64,000 nt of DNA, from assembly GCF_910592395.1 (NCBI RefSeq), contig NC_088320.1:3970001-4034000 (forward strand), read 5' to 3'. Both the position numbers and the translations under genes were made by a program. This document shows positions 38,705-53,600 of the stretch, piece by piece. Below the pieces are notes generated by a model. That model was not told the origin of the DNA and did no database searches. It saw nothing but the letters and a program-made list of their open reading frames with translations. Position 1 is the stretch's first letter, and the number at the start of each line of letters is the position of its first letter. This DNA is from Lineus longissimus. Taxonomy: Eukaryota > Nemertea > Pilidiophora > Heteronemertea > Lineidae.

Positions 38705-41700
38705 AAATACACGCTCTTAAAAAATCCTCATTATATCACCTCACGCAAATCCTGTTGATACACTCGAAACTTTTCACGGAACAAAAATCAACAGGTCGCG
38801 ACGGAGTGTGACGTTATTTGACACCCACGCCATCTGATGACTGCAAAATAAACTAAGAAGCATCAGAGATTATGTATTTCAACTCTTGGCTGGTGCAAAC
38901 CAATTAGCGAATGTCAATGTTGCTATTTCACGAATTCGTAGTAGTCTCACATCAATATGCATTTATTTCCAGCAACTGTTTTGTAACTCTTTAGCCATTT
39001 GTCATGTTGCGCATGCAAATCAGATGTCAGGTCATCCGGTGTGTTTCCAGGAGAAAATGCTACTTTATAGATGGGAAGTCGAAGTTCTGCTAACTTTTTT
39101 TGTGTGTGTGTTTTGCGTCATCACAAAATTTAAATTATAATGTGCATGATGTTGAAATATGCATATAGCGTTCAACTTTTTGAATAATTTCTTTCAGTTC
39201 GCTGCAAAACCTTGATAAACGGCCACAAACAACTGAAGAATTGAAAGAAGCTGGTTATTTACTGACAGTGTGACCTATACAGACAAATATGTTATCACAT
39301 GTTTGAAAATAGTCTTGTTTGTTTGTAGTCTTCAGAATGTTACTTGCACGATCGCTATTATTAGATTTTCAAAAAGTGGGTTGGCTTTGTGTTGCAGTAA
39401 TATATTCTTAATTCTTACATGAAATTGACGATAAAACAGCCATGAGGGGGGTGTCACAAGTGACGATGTCTGCTTAGTCATTTTAAATCAACGTGACTGT
39501 ATTATTTAGGCAAAACTATTCAAGTGTTTTACACTGAAAGGGGCAGAAGAGGTTACCCGCTTGGTATCAAATTATCAATTATACGCCATTTTCTGCCTTA
39601 ATCCTATACCCTTACCACGAGAAAAGAACCGACCTTGAGTCTTTTCCGAGGTCCTATAGATAATTTAGATGTCACATCAACCATTTCATCCGTCACCCAG
39701 CACTTTTCCTGTTGACCAGGCAAGATAGTAAAAACGACATTAGCAGTGGCGACCATTACGCAAGCTTCATCAATTCAGCTTATCAGTCAATGTTACAGGG
39801 AATTCTACTTGGCCAAATAAAAACTTTCTACCAAGAATTGATAGGAGTGTTTTTCCTTAATCTTAGCAGAGATTACCGGGTAAAACCTAGGGTAGGACAG
39901 ACTAATCAGGGTCATATGTCAGACAATGCTGTAGCCTGTTTATAATTGATAAAGTGCTCATTTAAAGAAGGATGCATATTTGGAGACTATTGTTGTTTTC
40001 ATAGAAATAAAAAGAATTGATCATAACACTGCACCCATTTTACTCAGAATAAACATTGATTGGACAAACTAGTCAGGATAGGTATGTTCACCAACATAAC
40101 AACAAAAACAAAACTTCAGTCTATTTTACCATGGCAAAAATGAATACCTTGGCGAAACAACATTCCTTCTATCAAAAAAATCCAAGTCAGCTATTGGGGG
40201 CGAACTTATAGGCTTTTTGCTTAAAAGAAATCGCATTTTATACAGGTGCATTAGATCATCAAATAAAGAATACCAAAGTATTGAAAACTCCAACTCAAGC
40301 GACAAAACGCCAAATAAATAACGGGTTACATTTAGTGACGGGGATGGCAAGCAATGCAAAATCTGAGGCCAGAATATGGCAGAAAATGGCCAGTCTTTGC
40401 TGCTTCTTTTGACTATATTGTGGAATTCAAATGTATAGTATGGGACTAACAAGATGTCACAAAAAGGCGCAACTTCTTCCGTTGTTGACTGACATATTCG
40501 AGGGACATTCAGACAACTCTTTCTTCAAAGAAAGAAAAGGAAATCGGTATTTTGGCCGTTTCCTCTTTAGGCAATCATACGTTCAAAAAAATTTAAAATG
40601 TTGTCTTACCATCTGGGTACATCATTCTCAACGAGATGGTACAAAGCGTTGCACAGTGAATTTTGCTGTCAAACGGCCGGACTAGTATGAAAATATCAGA
40701 AGGACTTCACATACAAGAAATTCGTAAGGCAGAAAACCTGGACCATGGTAATTATGATAAATCGCCGAACAATTTAATAACGGGACCAGTTTCTGTAGTC
40801 GTAGATACATGTGTATTCATTCGACAAGACCAAAATTCTAGATATTATTTGCGATAGCTGGTTTTGACCGAGAATATTCTGCACAATTCCGCATTTGCAA
40901 TTCTTTGCGAAATACGGTACTTCCCGATACTAGAAAATAGACGACGTTTTGGATGCAGATTAGAGGACGGAAAAAAGTAAGTCGCAAAATCACAACACCA
41001 TTTACCATTTGCCAATCGATTTATCGTTTAACAAACCTGAATTTGATACGTAGAAATAAGTGTAAAAAGAGGCTTATCAGAATAAATTTCGCCCAAGAGA
41101 TGGTGAACTGTTTCGTACATGTTTGGCCATTTTCACTGCACACGATCACATGATTCTCGCTACTACAACGAGAACCAAACAGAATATATTTTTCTCGAAA
41201 TGTTTCAAGTGTTGCAGGATTTCTGCCGATGAAAAACAAAGCCATGCACAGTAAATACCTTGTTCAATTTGTTTGACTGATTGATTTTTGGCCAGCACTT
41301 CAGTAAGATATAGAGCACGGAAGGATGTTTTCTCCAGGCGTATATTTCATGCGCAGTGTCAGACCGGAGATTTTTGGACGTTTGATCTACCATGAGGTTC
41401 CCTAAGTTCAGATTCAGAAGCGATTCTAACACCTCATGTTTTAGCCCAGTCTAAAGCTCAAGATGAATATGTTATCTTCAAGACTAAGTGCTTGATAGGT
41501 ACTTTCAAAAACGATAAGATGTGTAGGTAAAATAAGCAACTTTCTAAAAACAAGAGCACTCTGAGGGAATGTATTTTAACCAGCAAGAATGTACAAAAGA
41601 AAATATTCTGTAGTTTGTTCTTCTCCTTCCTCTTTGCTAAGAGTATTTTTGTTTCTTTGCTAATGTATTTTTCAAAAGTTCAATCAAGAACATTCTTCAT

Positions 41701-44700
41701 TGATACGTCTTAACCAAGATGCCGAAATATCGTCATCAGAATGTTGCGGCCAGAATTGCGATTTGTATGGAATGCAGCTCGAAATCAGAAAACTCTTCCT
41801 CCGATAAGATTAATCGTGCTACACACAATTTCATACAGATTGCGATAAAGTTTTTTAACTCATCGATAACTTCGAGGAGGAAAATATTATGGTGGCGTAT
41901 GAAATCGCATTTCCCATTCAAAATTAACCCTTAGCTATTTTTGCACAAATTGCGATCAGTTAAACTCAAAATTGTGATACTGTCCCATTTTTAAAATCTG
42001 AAATGAATCATGAAATGAATCATAAGATTACAGTGTCATGTTGCGTCACCCACTACTCCCCAGTCTAGCATGTTAAAAAAAACACAAACACAGCTCATTC
42101 CAACAAGAAGCCTTCATCTTATCAACTTTTCGTAAAAGCTTGGCCTGCTCACTCAAAACTAACATCTGCGGGAAACGAAAGATACATTTTTCATTTCGTC
42201 TAATTCGAAATTGGCGCGCTAAATGGTTCTTGCGCTAGAGTACCACGGCAAAAGATCAAAGGAAGCCGCCATCAGTGATTAACGGTTCTTGTCAGTAATA
42301 AAAATTATATATTACCACCATTTCCATGGAGACGGATGATATGAATATTCAGTCTAGCTCGACAGGATCGGGTCATCTGGGTAAAGCGACTCACTCTATA
42401 CACTTCACCGGTGATTTATTGTTTTATTGCTTTTGGCCCATGAAATGTTGTACCAATGCATACTGGTTACTGTTCCTGACCTGATACAAATGAACTGAAC
42501 TGAGGTCGGGAGTCAGGATACATGCAAAATGGGGACTAGACTAGTCTTTCAGTGATATTTCAAATTATTCTCACAACAAGTACATGTACAATGTTGGTAC
42601 CATATGGCCCCTAGGTTACATTCTGAAATAGCCGAATGCTTGGCCTTCTGGGCCTAGGTGTTACAAAAGCAAGTCATTAAGCGTTAAGTTTATTTTGCTT
42701 AACTAAAGGAGAAACTGACATGGTAAATTTAAAGGCAAGTTTTTTAAATTGCGGATGCCGAAAATGTCGCAAAGGTAATTTAGATAAAGTTTAATTCAGA
42801 TAAAACTATTTAAATCTGTTAAGACAAAAAAGAATCATCTTGCAATAACTGGAGGCGACTAACTGCACAATATCCTGTCCAAAGTGCACCAATATCCCCC
42901 AACAAGATGAATGTCTTCCCTATACTTGTTTTCACCGACTCAAAATTGATTCTAGAGGAAGAGGGAGTAGAGGAAGATCACGTAACGAGCATCGACATTA
43001 CAAAACGCAGAAAATCTACTGGAAATGTAGGCATCAATCAGAATGGTGGAGGAAATTTCGCATGTCGTATTCTAAACTGTTAGAGGCAGATCGGACACGC
43101 GCGGTACCTTTGATCTCTGATTGATGGTTTATGATACAACGTCGGCAGGTTGCTGTTGCTGAATTTGATTCGATCGTTTCTTTATGGAATACAGGGTGTC
43201 CCTGGTAGAATGCATGTTACAAATGGGGATGAAAAAGCAGAATAGTTGATTTATAACACTCTTTGCAACATTAGAAGTTATAAGAAGTCAATTATTGCTT
43301 GGCGTTCCTGAGGCTAGATCTATACTATTGGACAAAAGTAGTTAGTAGGCCTATTCAACCTCACAATTTCTCTCAAGAATTTCTCTTAAGAATATCAGCA
43401 AAAGTCGTTCAATAAAACTTTTGAATAGAACTGCCCATGGAAAATTGAAAAACATTATTTGACAGAATTGATAAATATTGATATTGATAAAACTGGTTGA
43501 AATTGAAAATAGGTTTCATATAACTGATGATAACGAATACGGATGTACTTTTTAAATCACCTAGTGGGTATGATTAATCAATTCTGCAAATTGACCACCT
43601 GTTAAATGAAATAGCCTGGTTCAACGAAGTACATTTCGTGTTTACTTCCAGAAAAGGACATCAACCGCATCAAAGGATCGCAAGCTACCGAATTGATAAG
43701 AGGTCCCAATATCCCACCAATCAATCAAACAGTTGTTTACTAACAGTTGCTGCAGATGGACGAATGATAACATGACAAAGCTTGGTTCACTGAAGTGCAG
43801 ATCCAATATCCTGAAGAAGCCATCAATAAAACGTAATCAAACGATCTCTAAGTACACTTCTCCGCAGAAATTAAAAAAAATATCCAAGGCCCCATGTCGT
43901 ATTCACCCTAACTTGGCCTTCGTCAAAAATGAAACAGTGTGGAACAGTGCATATAAATGTAGTGGTGGTTTCTGGTGAACTATGTGCCATTGTCTTTAAC
44001 CCAATTGATTCCATGGACTTGCAATGAATTGTGTGTTTGTAGCAGTACATGTATGTACACACATAGCAGAAAATTGAAATGACATGCACCTAAGTCGTAC
44101 TCTATCTCATCTATCATCTCGATTCCCTTTGTCGGCCAGCCGGACCTGGGTCGAGTATATTAAGTACGTTCTGGGAAAATACCTAACATCATTAGAGAAT
44201 ATCATCAATCATGTACTATACACCATTAAGTGATGCGGTCTCGGAACTTTTCAATACTAATCGCCAAGCGTGATAATCGATCCACAGCCTTGACAAAATT
44301 GCAACATGCGCCATGGTGTTTACCTCGTGATTTACAAGTGCGAATATAGGCGGCTCTGTGTCGCATAGAGTTGGTCTTGAAGTAAAGATATTAATACAAT
44401 TTGGCTATTAATTGTCATAGTACTGTATATAGTTGTACTTTTTGGTAGTGCATTAATCGTGTAATGTAATACTCAGGAAATTCATTTAAAAATAAGAACT
44501 TAATTAAATTTGAAAAAGAAATAGCAAAACATAGCCTATTCGCCGTGAGTGCAGCAAAATGGCCATTACATTGATAAAGGTTAAACGTTAGAACTAATAT
44601 GTTACATTCTTCTTTGGATATCATTATATTTATCATCAACATGTAAGACTCAAAAGGTTTTTGTTGGGAATGCTATCACATATGAACATAATGTACTTGT

Positions 44701-45670
44701 GCACATCTGCCTCCATTATGCGGTTCATTTATAGCAAAGCGACAATTTTAACAGGTCCTATCATCAATATGCCAGTGTTACAGCTGCCTTGTACTTTTTA
44801 CTGCTTTCTACATTATTTCTTTTTTTCTACACATTGAAATGGCCTCTACTGTTTGCAACTGCACAGAAACCAAACAAATTTAAGATGAATTATTATTTAA
44901 ATTATTATTTAAATTCATGTTATGTACAACTAGAGCTAAATCAGATATCATATATAATTTTTGTTTTCACAATGAAATTAGAAAATGACTTCGTGTAAAT
45001 CATGATTCTTTCAATATCTAAACAAAAGAGCTCAAATTATCAACTCTTCTCGAAGTAATCTTCGTTGACCTTGAAAAAGACATTTATTATCTCAGAGAGG
45101 TCTTTAGCATTCAGGCCGTGCTACACTCATTGTCACGATAATACCCAAGGCAAAAACAGGGACAATGGACCAGCATTCCCCGATGATTATCACAGTGAAA
45201 GAACAAGACGCTAAACCAAGATTTAAATCTCCATAGAATTTCAATAATCATTTGCAATGGGCACGTGCAGCAGATGACGGTTGCCTCTGATGACTGAAGG
45301 ACACAGGACATATTGATATAAAAATGAAATAGCCCCATTTCTCGACCAAGCAATTTTATATTGCCTTAGATATAGGCCAACACCTCAAAAGGGATACCCC
45401 CCGGACTTAATGCTTCTCCAGTAATGGTCGTAGGCGAGGACAGATATGACTCCTGTAATTGTGATAACCTGCATCGGGAGACCATCAAATTTGATCATTT
45501 TTATAATTTTCATTCATCCCAAATTCGTCTTATGAGCCGGATTGCCGAGACGTTTCTCAGACTTGTTTGTTATTCGACAATTAAACATTTAAAATGAAAA
45601 GAATTTGTATCACAGTCAGCAATGAGTCGGTTTTGTAAGCTCTCATCGTTAAGAATTAAAATGACTTGTT

Positions 45671-45689
45671 GGGGGGGGGGGGGGGGGGG
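45671..45689. repeat. G19 homopolymer tract
   Basis: Nineteen consecutive G residues. A minus-strand open frame crosses it and reads it as polyproline, which argues that the frame is fortuitous. Confidence 0.9.
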
Positions 45690-47480
45690 CATCCTTGACC
45701 ACACTGTCACTGCACTAGTCAAACCATGCAGCTTCTTGTATTTCTCAAACACACGAACTGCGATTTCAAACTGATCAGCCGTGCATGAAAAGTCACCACA
45801 ATAGTATAATTTATTGGTTTGATTCTTGATAACCTGACATTTTTGTAAAAATAACAGCGTCATTTTACGACAACCGCCAATGGGCATAGGCGGGAAACTT
45901 GTCTTTCCTTTGACATTGCGCAGCACGCTACTTCAGAAGCAGACGCCAACCGCATTTTTGTCTGTGCAAATATTAGTTTTAAACTATCTTATCTTTCGAA
46001 TTCAAACATCTCTGTAATATCATGTTATCCTTTGTGTACTTTTCAAAATCCACTACTACAATGTTATCTACCTATAGAGCGCTGCGTCAAACTTATAAAT
46101 CAACGTAATTATCTTTGTGTCATTTTATGTGTAGTAAATAACCCGCAGTTTATTGTATGGTCTCAATGTTCCAGCCCGAGCAGACAGTAGCATTTTGGCG
46201 ATCTAGCCAAACGTATGTTTTGGATATCCCACATTTTGGTGAATTTTCGATACTAAGACGACGGTAAGTGACTTAGTTGTCTCAATCTGCGGTACCTTCT
46301 TTGTAGCGCTTTCTTTGTAATGTATAACGGCTGTGTTATCTGCATACATTAACAGATGCATTGCGAAGTATAAACGAAAATGGCGGACGTGGAAAATAAA
46401 CGGTTCAAAACGGGACGATGTTTGTTTCCTTTTCAGGTCTAGTAATCTCAGTTTCATTCTGTTTTTGTGTGTGAACTTGTAGGTGCTTTTGTGACAGGTT
46501 TTAGTTATGTTAATGTGCCACATGTATTATGTACATGATGCTCTCAGAATCTTTCTCGGGCAGCAATGTATTGAACAATCCACAGTCTACCCGAAGGTGT
46601 AATTTGATACATAGAAATTGTAAAAATGCGAAACTGGCATTTTTGGTAATTTCAAAAATTACGTGTTCATACATTTCATGTCATTTCCTGATATTAATCA
46701 CGTACATGAAGTTGGGTACGTAGATGAGGTGGCACATTGAGATGACTTGTCAATAATGTTAATGCTATTTCCTTGCGTTAACATGAAAATCAGTAGGTTT
46801 CAGCAACCCAATGAAATGAGGGAGTGCCACCATCTTGAATAGCTTAATAGGGTTACCACTGCACATGCGCCAGCCGTATAGATATAACTTTCTGAATTTA
46901 GGCCTGGTATAATATAGGGTATACTGCTTTTGTGTTTTTGGCTGCAGCTCATGATACTCATGAATGGAAATTGTGTTTTTTTTCGTTAAAGTCTCAAGAA
47001 AACAATGAGCATAGTAATATATAGGTCAATTAGAACCTCATTATTAATAGACTATACAAGTAATCACATTTACACTTTAAGAACAGCTTTCCTTTAGGGA
47101 TGAACATGCTTCAACTCCGTTTTAGATTACTTACTTAAAATTTAAGGTGTGGTTGAGTGCATCATGATCTTAATAATTAAATGCTGATTATTCAAATCTG
47201 AGCTATCTTCGACAAAAATGCTTTCAATCCGACTGTTCGTTGCCGATTATGGCAGGAACAGCATGTGTTACCCTTAAAAATGTATTTAAGCTTTAAAAGT
47301 TTTTTGTCAGGCGGATATATTGCCAGTGTAATGGGTCTTTTAGGGAAATGAAAAACTTGGAAGTTTCTAGAAGCTAAACAACCTTTTTTAAAGGATACAC
47401 GAGCATGGACACGCTCACAGGAAAATGATGTAAAGTGCACTTAAAAGAAGAAAATGAAAGGTCTACCAGAAGCGAGGAAT

Positions 47481-47565
47481 AACCCATCAACTGTTACCCT
47501 GTAGATCCGAATTTGTGTTCAATAAAACAACAAATTCGACTCTGCAGTGGATCCAGTCGTGGGTT
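47481..47565 (+). ncRNA. mir-10: mir-10 microRNA precursor
   Basis: The 5' arm holds the miR-10 mature sequence at 47495-47517 (beginning TACCCTGTAGATCCGAAT). It folds onto the 3' arm: GAATTTG (47509-47515) pairs with CAAATTC (47531-47537), GTAGA with TCTGC through one wobble, and the base is closed by ACTG/CAGT (47490/47554) and AACCCA/TGGGTT (47481/47560). The loop is about 13 bases. miR-10 is a deeply conserved bilaterian microRNA encoded between Hox4 and Hox5, and it targets Hox transcripts in several animals. The position here, 23.1 kb after Hox5 and 11.5 kb before Hox4 on the same strand, agrees with that synteny. The primary transcript is not visible; it may share a transcript reading toward Hox4. 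The star strand is expected near 47530-47552. Confidence 0.96.
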
Positions 47566-47671
47566 TCTAACACCACTGACCAGGAAAGAAAATACTTAAA
47601 GGAGCTAACAATATTGGGATTAGATGGAGAAACGAGTAAGGAGAATAATTGCTCTTGTGTGTCGTTTTAAG

Positions 47672-47685
47672 CCCCCCCCCCCCCC
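47672..47685. repeat. C14 homopolymer tract
   Basis: Fourteen C residues, then GCCCC, about 110 bases downstream of the mir-10 hairpin. Confidence 0.9.
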
Positions 47686-50600
47686 GCCCCTTGCTGCACA
47701 TGTAGGTCAAGAAATGTGTTTAGAAACACTTATGTGTGGAAAGAGAGCTGTTGCATATGTTGGTCTATATCATTCTACATGAAAACTCTGACATGCAACC
47801 ACACGAGGCCACAGAGTTGCCTGGGCTGAGAATGGAAAGACGGATTTCAGATCTTTAGGTTTATGTTTGCAATTTTCTCTTACATATCTAAGGATAATTG
47901 ACTGTCTCTTCCTGATATCACGAAGTCCTTTAGTTGACGAGTGGGTTTATAATTCTATCTATTAGTATTATTCTGTCAGCCAGAGATATAAGACAGACGA
48001 ATGAAAACCACAACACATCTAAGAAGATAAAAACGGTTCTTAAAATTAAAGACCTCTTTAAAGTTGAATACTGTCCCCGACCTAAATATATGTCAGTATA
48101 AAAGCATAGAAATCATTAATCACCAATCGCGTTTGTTTGTAAAAATAAATAGTTTGCGCGAAACTTGCCTTACCTTTCTAGCAATTCTTCGAAATATTTC
48201 CAACAAATTGTTGGTTCGAACACGACTTCAATGCTTGGCCTTACTCCCTAATGATTTTAAAACGTGCATACATGAATTTCATCCGCACATTTTGCCGTTC
48301 TTATAAAACAAGTGCCGATTTATGTGTTAATTTTTCATCCTCTTATGATAATGATAGCTGATTATTGGATATGGGCATCGGTCAACTCAGTAGACTAAAA
48401 TATCATGGTTCTTGTGAAGTTCGATTTGCCTGTTTTGGAGTAACTCTTGATACTTGAACTACTGAATCTTCAGCAAAGGGAGGCCGAAATGTTCAAGGTG
48501 TTTTGAACAATACTATTTTCGGAAATAAAGGTTTTCTATATGTCTTCCATGCTGTTTAAAACAATACTGCACTCTAAGAAATAAAGGTTATCTGGGTCTT
48601 TTTTACACGTGTATGGATTTTTGGCCGATTTCTACATTATCGTTTTTAAACAGGTGTTTAATATACTAAATTGAAATAACATTGCATTTTCTAGCAAACC
48701 ATTTTTCGCCAAAATAAATTATTTTCGAGTTTCCATGAAATTGAAAAACTGAAAATCGTGTTTATGAGAGAGTAGAATAGGTTTTAACCTCCAAAGCCAA
48801 GCAGCTACATTTACAAAATGCACACAATCATGGCAAAGGCAGTCATTAATGTAATTTCAGACTGCATCGGAATTTATTCAGGTCCAAATTCGCGTCTAAA
48901 ATACGTTGTTTTATTTTCAAACTACTTAGATCAGCACAGATCACGTAGCTGTTGTTTGTTCTTTATTAAACATTAATCGAATTAATTAGTTTAGAAGAAG
49001 AGGAAACGACTACGGGTGTCAGATGTGAGTTTTGAAAGTTTACAATAATCATAACAAATCATTAAAAATAAGAATGAGGGGAAAAACCGAAATGCGCCAT
49101 TCTCCACACATACATATCTCTTCCTGTATATAGACTTCCATTGCACAAATAATATCAAGAAGACAGTCTCGATAAATTGAAAGATGGTAACCAATTTCAT
49201 CAGAAAAAAAGACATTAGAACCAAAACCGTGTCAGGTATACGCATGGCTACTCTAGGATGTAACCGAGTGGTGCCCAAGGTACGCCGAAGTCACACGCTG
49301 GCCTTGATTCAAAAAATGAAAAATGAGAAAAAGAAGATTATGCACGCATGTGGCTTCCGTGACAAATGAGGGAAATTTCCCAAGGGTTTTGGGAGCAGAT
49401 GAAATAGAAAGTCAATTATTTGTGGCCCACTGTCATCACCAAGGTATTATGGAAGAGGTCGTTAATGATCATGTTGGCATTTTAAAACAAGTCAAGAAAT
49501 CGGATAATGTACTCGGGAGACCGATCTACTGTGTTCACATCATATACGGACTTTTACAATGTCCCCCGCCCGCCCCCCCTCCAAAAAATGAACGTCCAAC
49601 TATCATTTTTAACACTGCGCATTCATCCATGCTTTACCATAATCACAAAGTGAACTTACATATGGTCCTCTGTATTGATACACGCATGATTCTGGCAAAT
49701 AGAATGAATCAGGCGGCCCTTGGGACTTTCCTGCTTTTCTGATTAGGACCTGTGTCGCCGTCTTGTAACAAACGGTGAAACTATTGAGTATAGATCTTTC
49801 AACAAAACAAGAGGTCTTGACTCGGGTCGTTATTATTGATTACACTGGTAAGCGAGCATCGTGAGTGATAATGTTTACAGTGGTCATTTTTTCATCATAT
49901 CGTAGAGAATAAAGTGTTCAAAAATCTTATCTGTATCTTATTCGTAACTTTCATTATTGTAACTAGGCTATATCAGTTCGAAATTTTAGGTCAACATTTT
50001 AACATAAAATGGAAAAGTCACCGCCAGTCTAATAGCACCGATCACATATCACTAACATAAATTTTCTTAATAAAACAACAACAGGCCCACGCCTACAGTC
50101 TTGCCCAAACGATTATAACTAAATATTCTGTTTTTCTGTTTTTTTTCTGTTTATGACATCAAATCATGGCCGACTTGGTAAATGTATACTGTCTGGCCTC
50201 GGCTAATGATAACGTCACACCAAGACAATGCCAGATATTTTTTTGGAATTAGTTTTTTTATGTCAACGCAAAAAAGAGCTGTTATTTTCTTTCGATCCAC
50301 ACTTTACCTCGACTCATTACCGGGTCCCTAACATACATCAAAGAGACGCCGCTGGCCTAATAGCCCCTATCATACATTAATTGTCTGTATCCAAACAGCT
50401 CTTTCAGCTAGTCTAATAGGACCTAGAATAATACCAAACAACTTTCTGACCGTTTTGGACTCGTTAGGAGTCATTTCGTGCAATTAACTAATTAAACTGA
50501 GGAAGCGGGACGTTTGTAGTTATATTAAACGGTCGACAGTTGCACATTACATATCAAAACGATATCCTTCCATTATTTGGTATTTATTCCATTGCGAGAA

Positions 50601-53600
50601 CTTACAGTCCCTGCAGCATACAGCACGCTGGGTGATTTATTTGAATATAACGACGGGTTAGACTGTCAGTTTGTCGGTGGCATATGAGATTTTGCCCCTT
50701 TAATTTTTGACAGCAGCGCCGTCTGTGCGAAAAGTGCAGAACTCAGCTGAAAATTATCATCTTCAATGGCCTTGTATATTTTGCGCATTATCTCCAAACG
50801 TGCAGAAAAATTGTAACTTATCAAGCTCCTTCAAATTCTATTCAAAAACATGATCAAATCCTAGTTGAAAGGTAAAATATATTAATCTTGTCGGGAGATA
50901 CATGAAATGTATGTCCGGGAGGGAGGGGTTATGGGGTGCGATCGGGATGGGGCACATTAGTGGATCTGTAAATCCTACTTTATAATGCTTCCAGTCATAT
51001 ATCCAAAAAAGTGCCCTAGGCAAAGATTTATGACATGATCCTGGACAGAAAATCGCACTAAGTTCAATATCTTTAAAGTTTTCCCCACGATGTTGCTGGC
51101 CGTCAGTAAAAAGTTCATGCCGCGACCATTTATTACACTTTCCGGGTTGATTCCGACCTAACATTACTGAAAATCGGCTGTACAAGTCGAAATATGCTTA
51201 CTATTATACACTATCTCTGGTCTTCATGGGATGAACTTGACAGTGGAGAAAGCTACGGCCACCGGAAGGTCCCAGCTTAGCCTCGCTGATCCACTGACCT
51301 GCGTCACCTTAGCGCGGCTTCTGGCTCAAGTCAACTCCGGAACCTCTAATAACGGCAAATTGCTTCCGAGGGGTGCGCTAAGTCTTGCTACAGATGGTAC
51401 ACCGGTAATGTTGCCCTCTTAGGAATGATTAAGCGCAAGAAAGCAGACTCGCACCTGCAATAACCCACTGCCGTTGATCCATGATTTGCTAATGACTTGT
51501 GACTTTCTAAGTAGTTATTTTGATCACGTAGCACGTATTATTTGCCCAAATGGCATCTTCAGGGCCGATGTACTTACTTTGGCATTAGAAATATATTGAG
51601 ATGTAGATTGTAACGCAACGATGGACTACCCGTCAGATAAGATGTTTCCCCGATTTATCATATTATATATGTATCCATGTGCAATCTTTGCAAAATTATG
51701 ACGAAAATGACACCACCGAATAAGAAGTCTTGGGGGGCCAATAATCACACTGCGTGCATAGTGAAAACGGCACCTCCCTTTTTGTAGTCAGAAATATCTA
51801 TTCTTCTTCAAAACTCTTGCAGGCATATACATGCATAGTGACTTTATTAAACATCAGAGTATATGCAGTATAAGAAGAACAGCTGGGTAGAACACATTCG
51901 GCCTACACTCTGTGCTATTCTTTGTCACACAAAATTACGCATTGGAAAACACCGTGATCTACATAGTAAAAACTTCATGATAGCAAGGATGATTTACTTG
52001 ATACCTGTCCAATAAATTTCTCCATTGTTTGTTGGTTGTGACCCTGGGCGGCACTTTGTGCGAACTCTTTGCATAATTATTCACTACAGGGAGGCGCGAT
52101 CTTGAAAATTTCACCAAATTTATGGCTTTTTCGCAGCTTATTTATGGCAAATTACTTCTGCAGATAGTGACTGACCCACATTCATGAATGGTTCAAAGAT
52201 GGCCACCATTGTCACGTGATGTTTTGGTCTGATGTCAGAGAACACGTGATCTTTAAATCACTTTTCAACAACCAGTGGTCGCCACTAAGCACTGCTAGTT
52301 GCTGATCGCGCATTTGATGAAAGGACGCGTGCCGGATGATGGGCTTGTGGCGGATTTCCGAATATGAAAATCAAGAAACTTTTTCCAGTATTATCGTGAC
52401 AATTTAAAATCGTTTTCATTCTTGAGTAAACATTCGTGCGCAATAAAGTTGAATTCAAAAAGAAAAAGAAACAGTTGTTATAAATCCATCATCCTTTCAA
52501 GCAAAACAAATCAGGTCTTAACGTAATGGTAGTCTTACACCTCGTTTCCGTTGATTTCTTCAGGGGTGTTACTTTTCTTTTTCGCGACACCAAATCTCTC
52601 AAGCTAAGTGGCTATTTCGTATCAAAATCTGTAAAGATCACACTTTTTCCAATACAATCGTCTTAAAAAAGTTGTTGTCACTTTCCATGCTTTGATGTGT
52701 TAAAGGTCTGAGGAATAATGACGTTTCTATAGGTCGCCTGGCGTTATTGGTATTCAGATGTGTTTCAGGAACCAATACATCGTTATTTCAGAGAAGCAGC
52801 GTGGGATAAATCCAACACAAGAAGAAATGAGTGAAAATTCGTTTATTAATGGCTTTCCTTGTTGTACTAGTCACGGATGAGTAGAGTGCGAAAAAAATCA
52901 TGACAAAAAAAACATTGAATAATTCAGCTTGTAAATAAATGGGATGGGATCTATCCTCTTGTGTTCCATTATAGCTGTTAATTGGCGCATTTCTTGTCAG
53001 ATCGTCAGAGAAAATGTCTTCTTGTCATGATACGTATGGATGTCGTTCTCTCAACCAATCAGTGGCTTTGTACCCCAGGTGGTTCTTCATCTTGTCTTTT
53101 TTTGCGACATCATCGTACCCAGGATATTTTTGTCAGCATAACAACTTCTGCTTACACTGGAACTTATCCTTGCATCGAGGTTGGAAGCAGCATTCATTCA
53201 ACACAACGATATCAGGTCGATTTAAATACTGACACTGACATTTGTTGTTACATCCTGGCGTCGGGCTCTTGGTACTGTTCCAGAAGAAACAAATGGAAAA
53301 CTAAAAAAATGTGACCAGTGACCTGCAGGTTGAAACACGTCATACCAACTTGTCACGCAAAGCTTCGCCACTTTATAACCAAGACTGACATGGCGAAACA
53401 TTGCTCCGCTCTCACCATCCAATTTCATTTTGTTCCTTAATAGCCCCCTTCTGACTCATTTACATATCGTATGTAAATCTCCGGAATTTGCATTAATCAG
53501 CGGCTCAGGGGAAGGGATTGACTCACGAGATTTAATCAAAATTATCAAATGGACGCAACTTTTCAAAATGGCAGAGTAAGATACAATCTTTGTTATGTCA

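Larger units (their letters stand above)
24912..47480. other. Hox5 to mir-10 intergenic region; no gene recognised
   Basis: About 22.6 kb without a recognisable coding exon or known RNA. Open frames of up to 132 codons near 24.8-25.5 kb overlap on both strands in several frames and have no domain. Contents noted separately: a foldback repeat (25735-25961), a dispersed-repeat copy (30801), a five-unit tandem array (33208-34090), and C22, C14 and G19 tracts (34552, 38691, 45671). Short repeats of GGAACGTGTCGG type occur at 25242-25380. Regulatory elements for Hox4 and Hox5 probably lie here but cannot be placed by eye. Confidence 0.6.

Noticed and set aside
45570-45926. 118-codon minus-strand frame
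   Set aside because: It reads through the G19 tract as polyproline, whose length would be unstable; no domain recognised.
49323-49742. 139-codon + strand frame downstream of mir-10
   Set aside because: No domain and a low-complexity PPPAPPP stretch from a C-rich tract; not supported as a gene.
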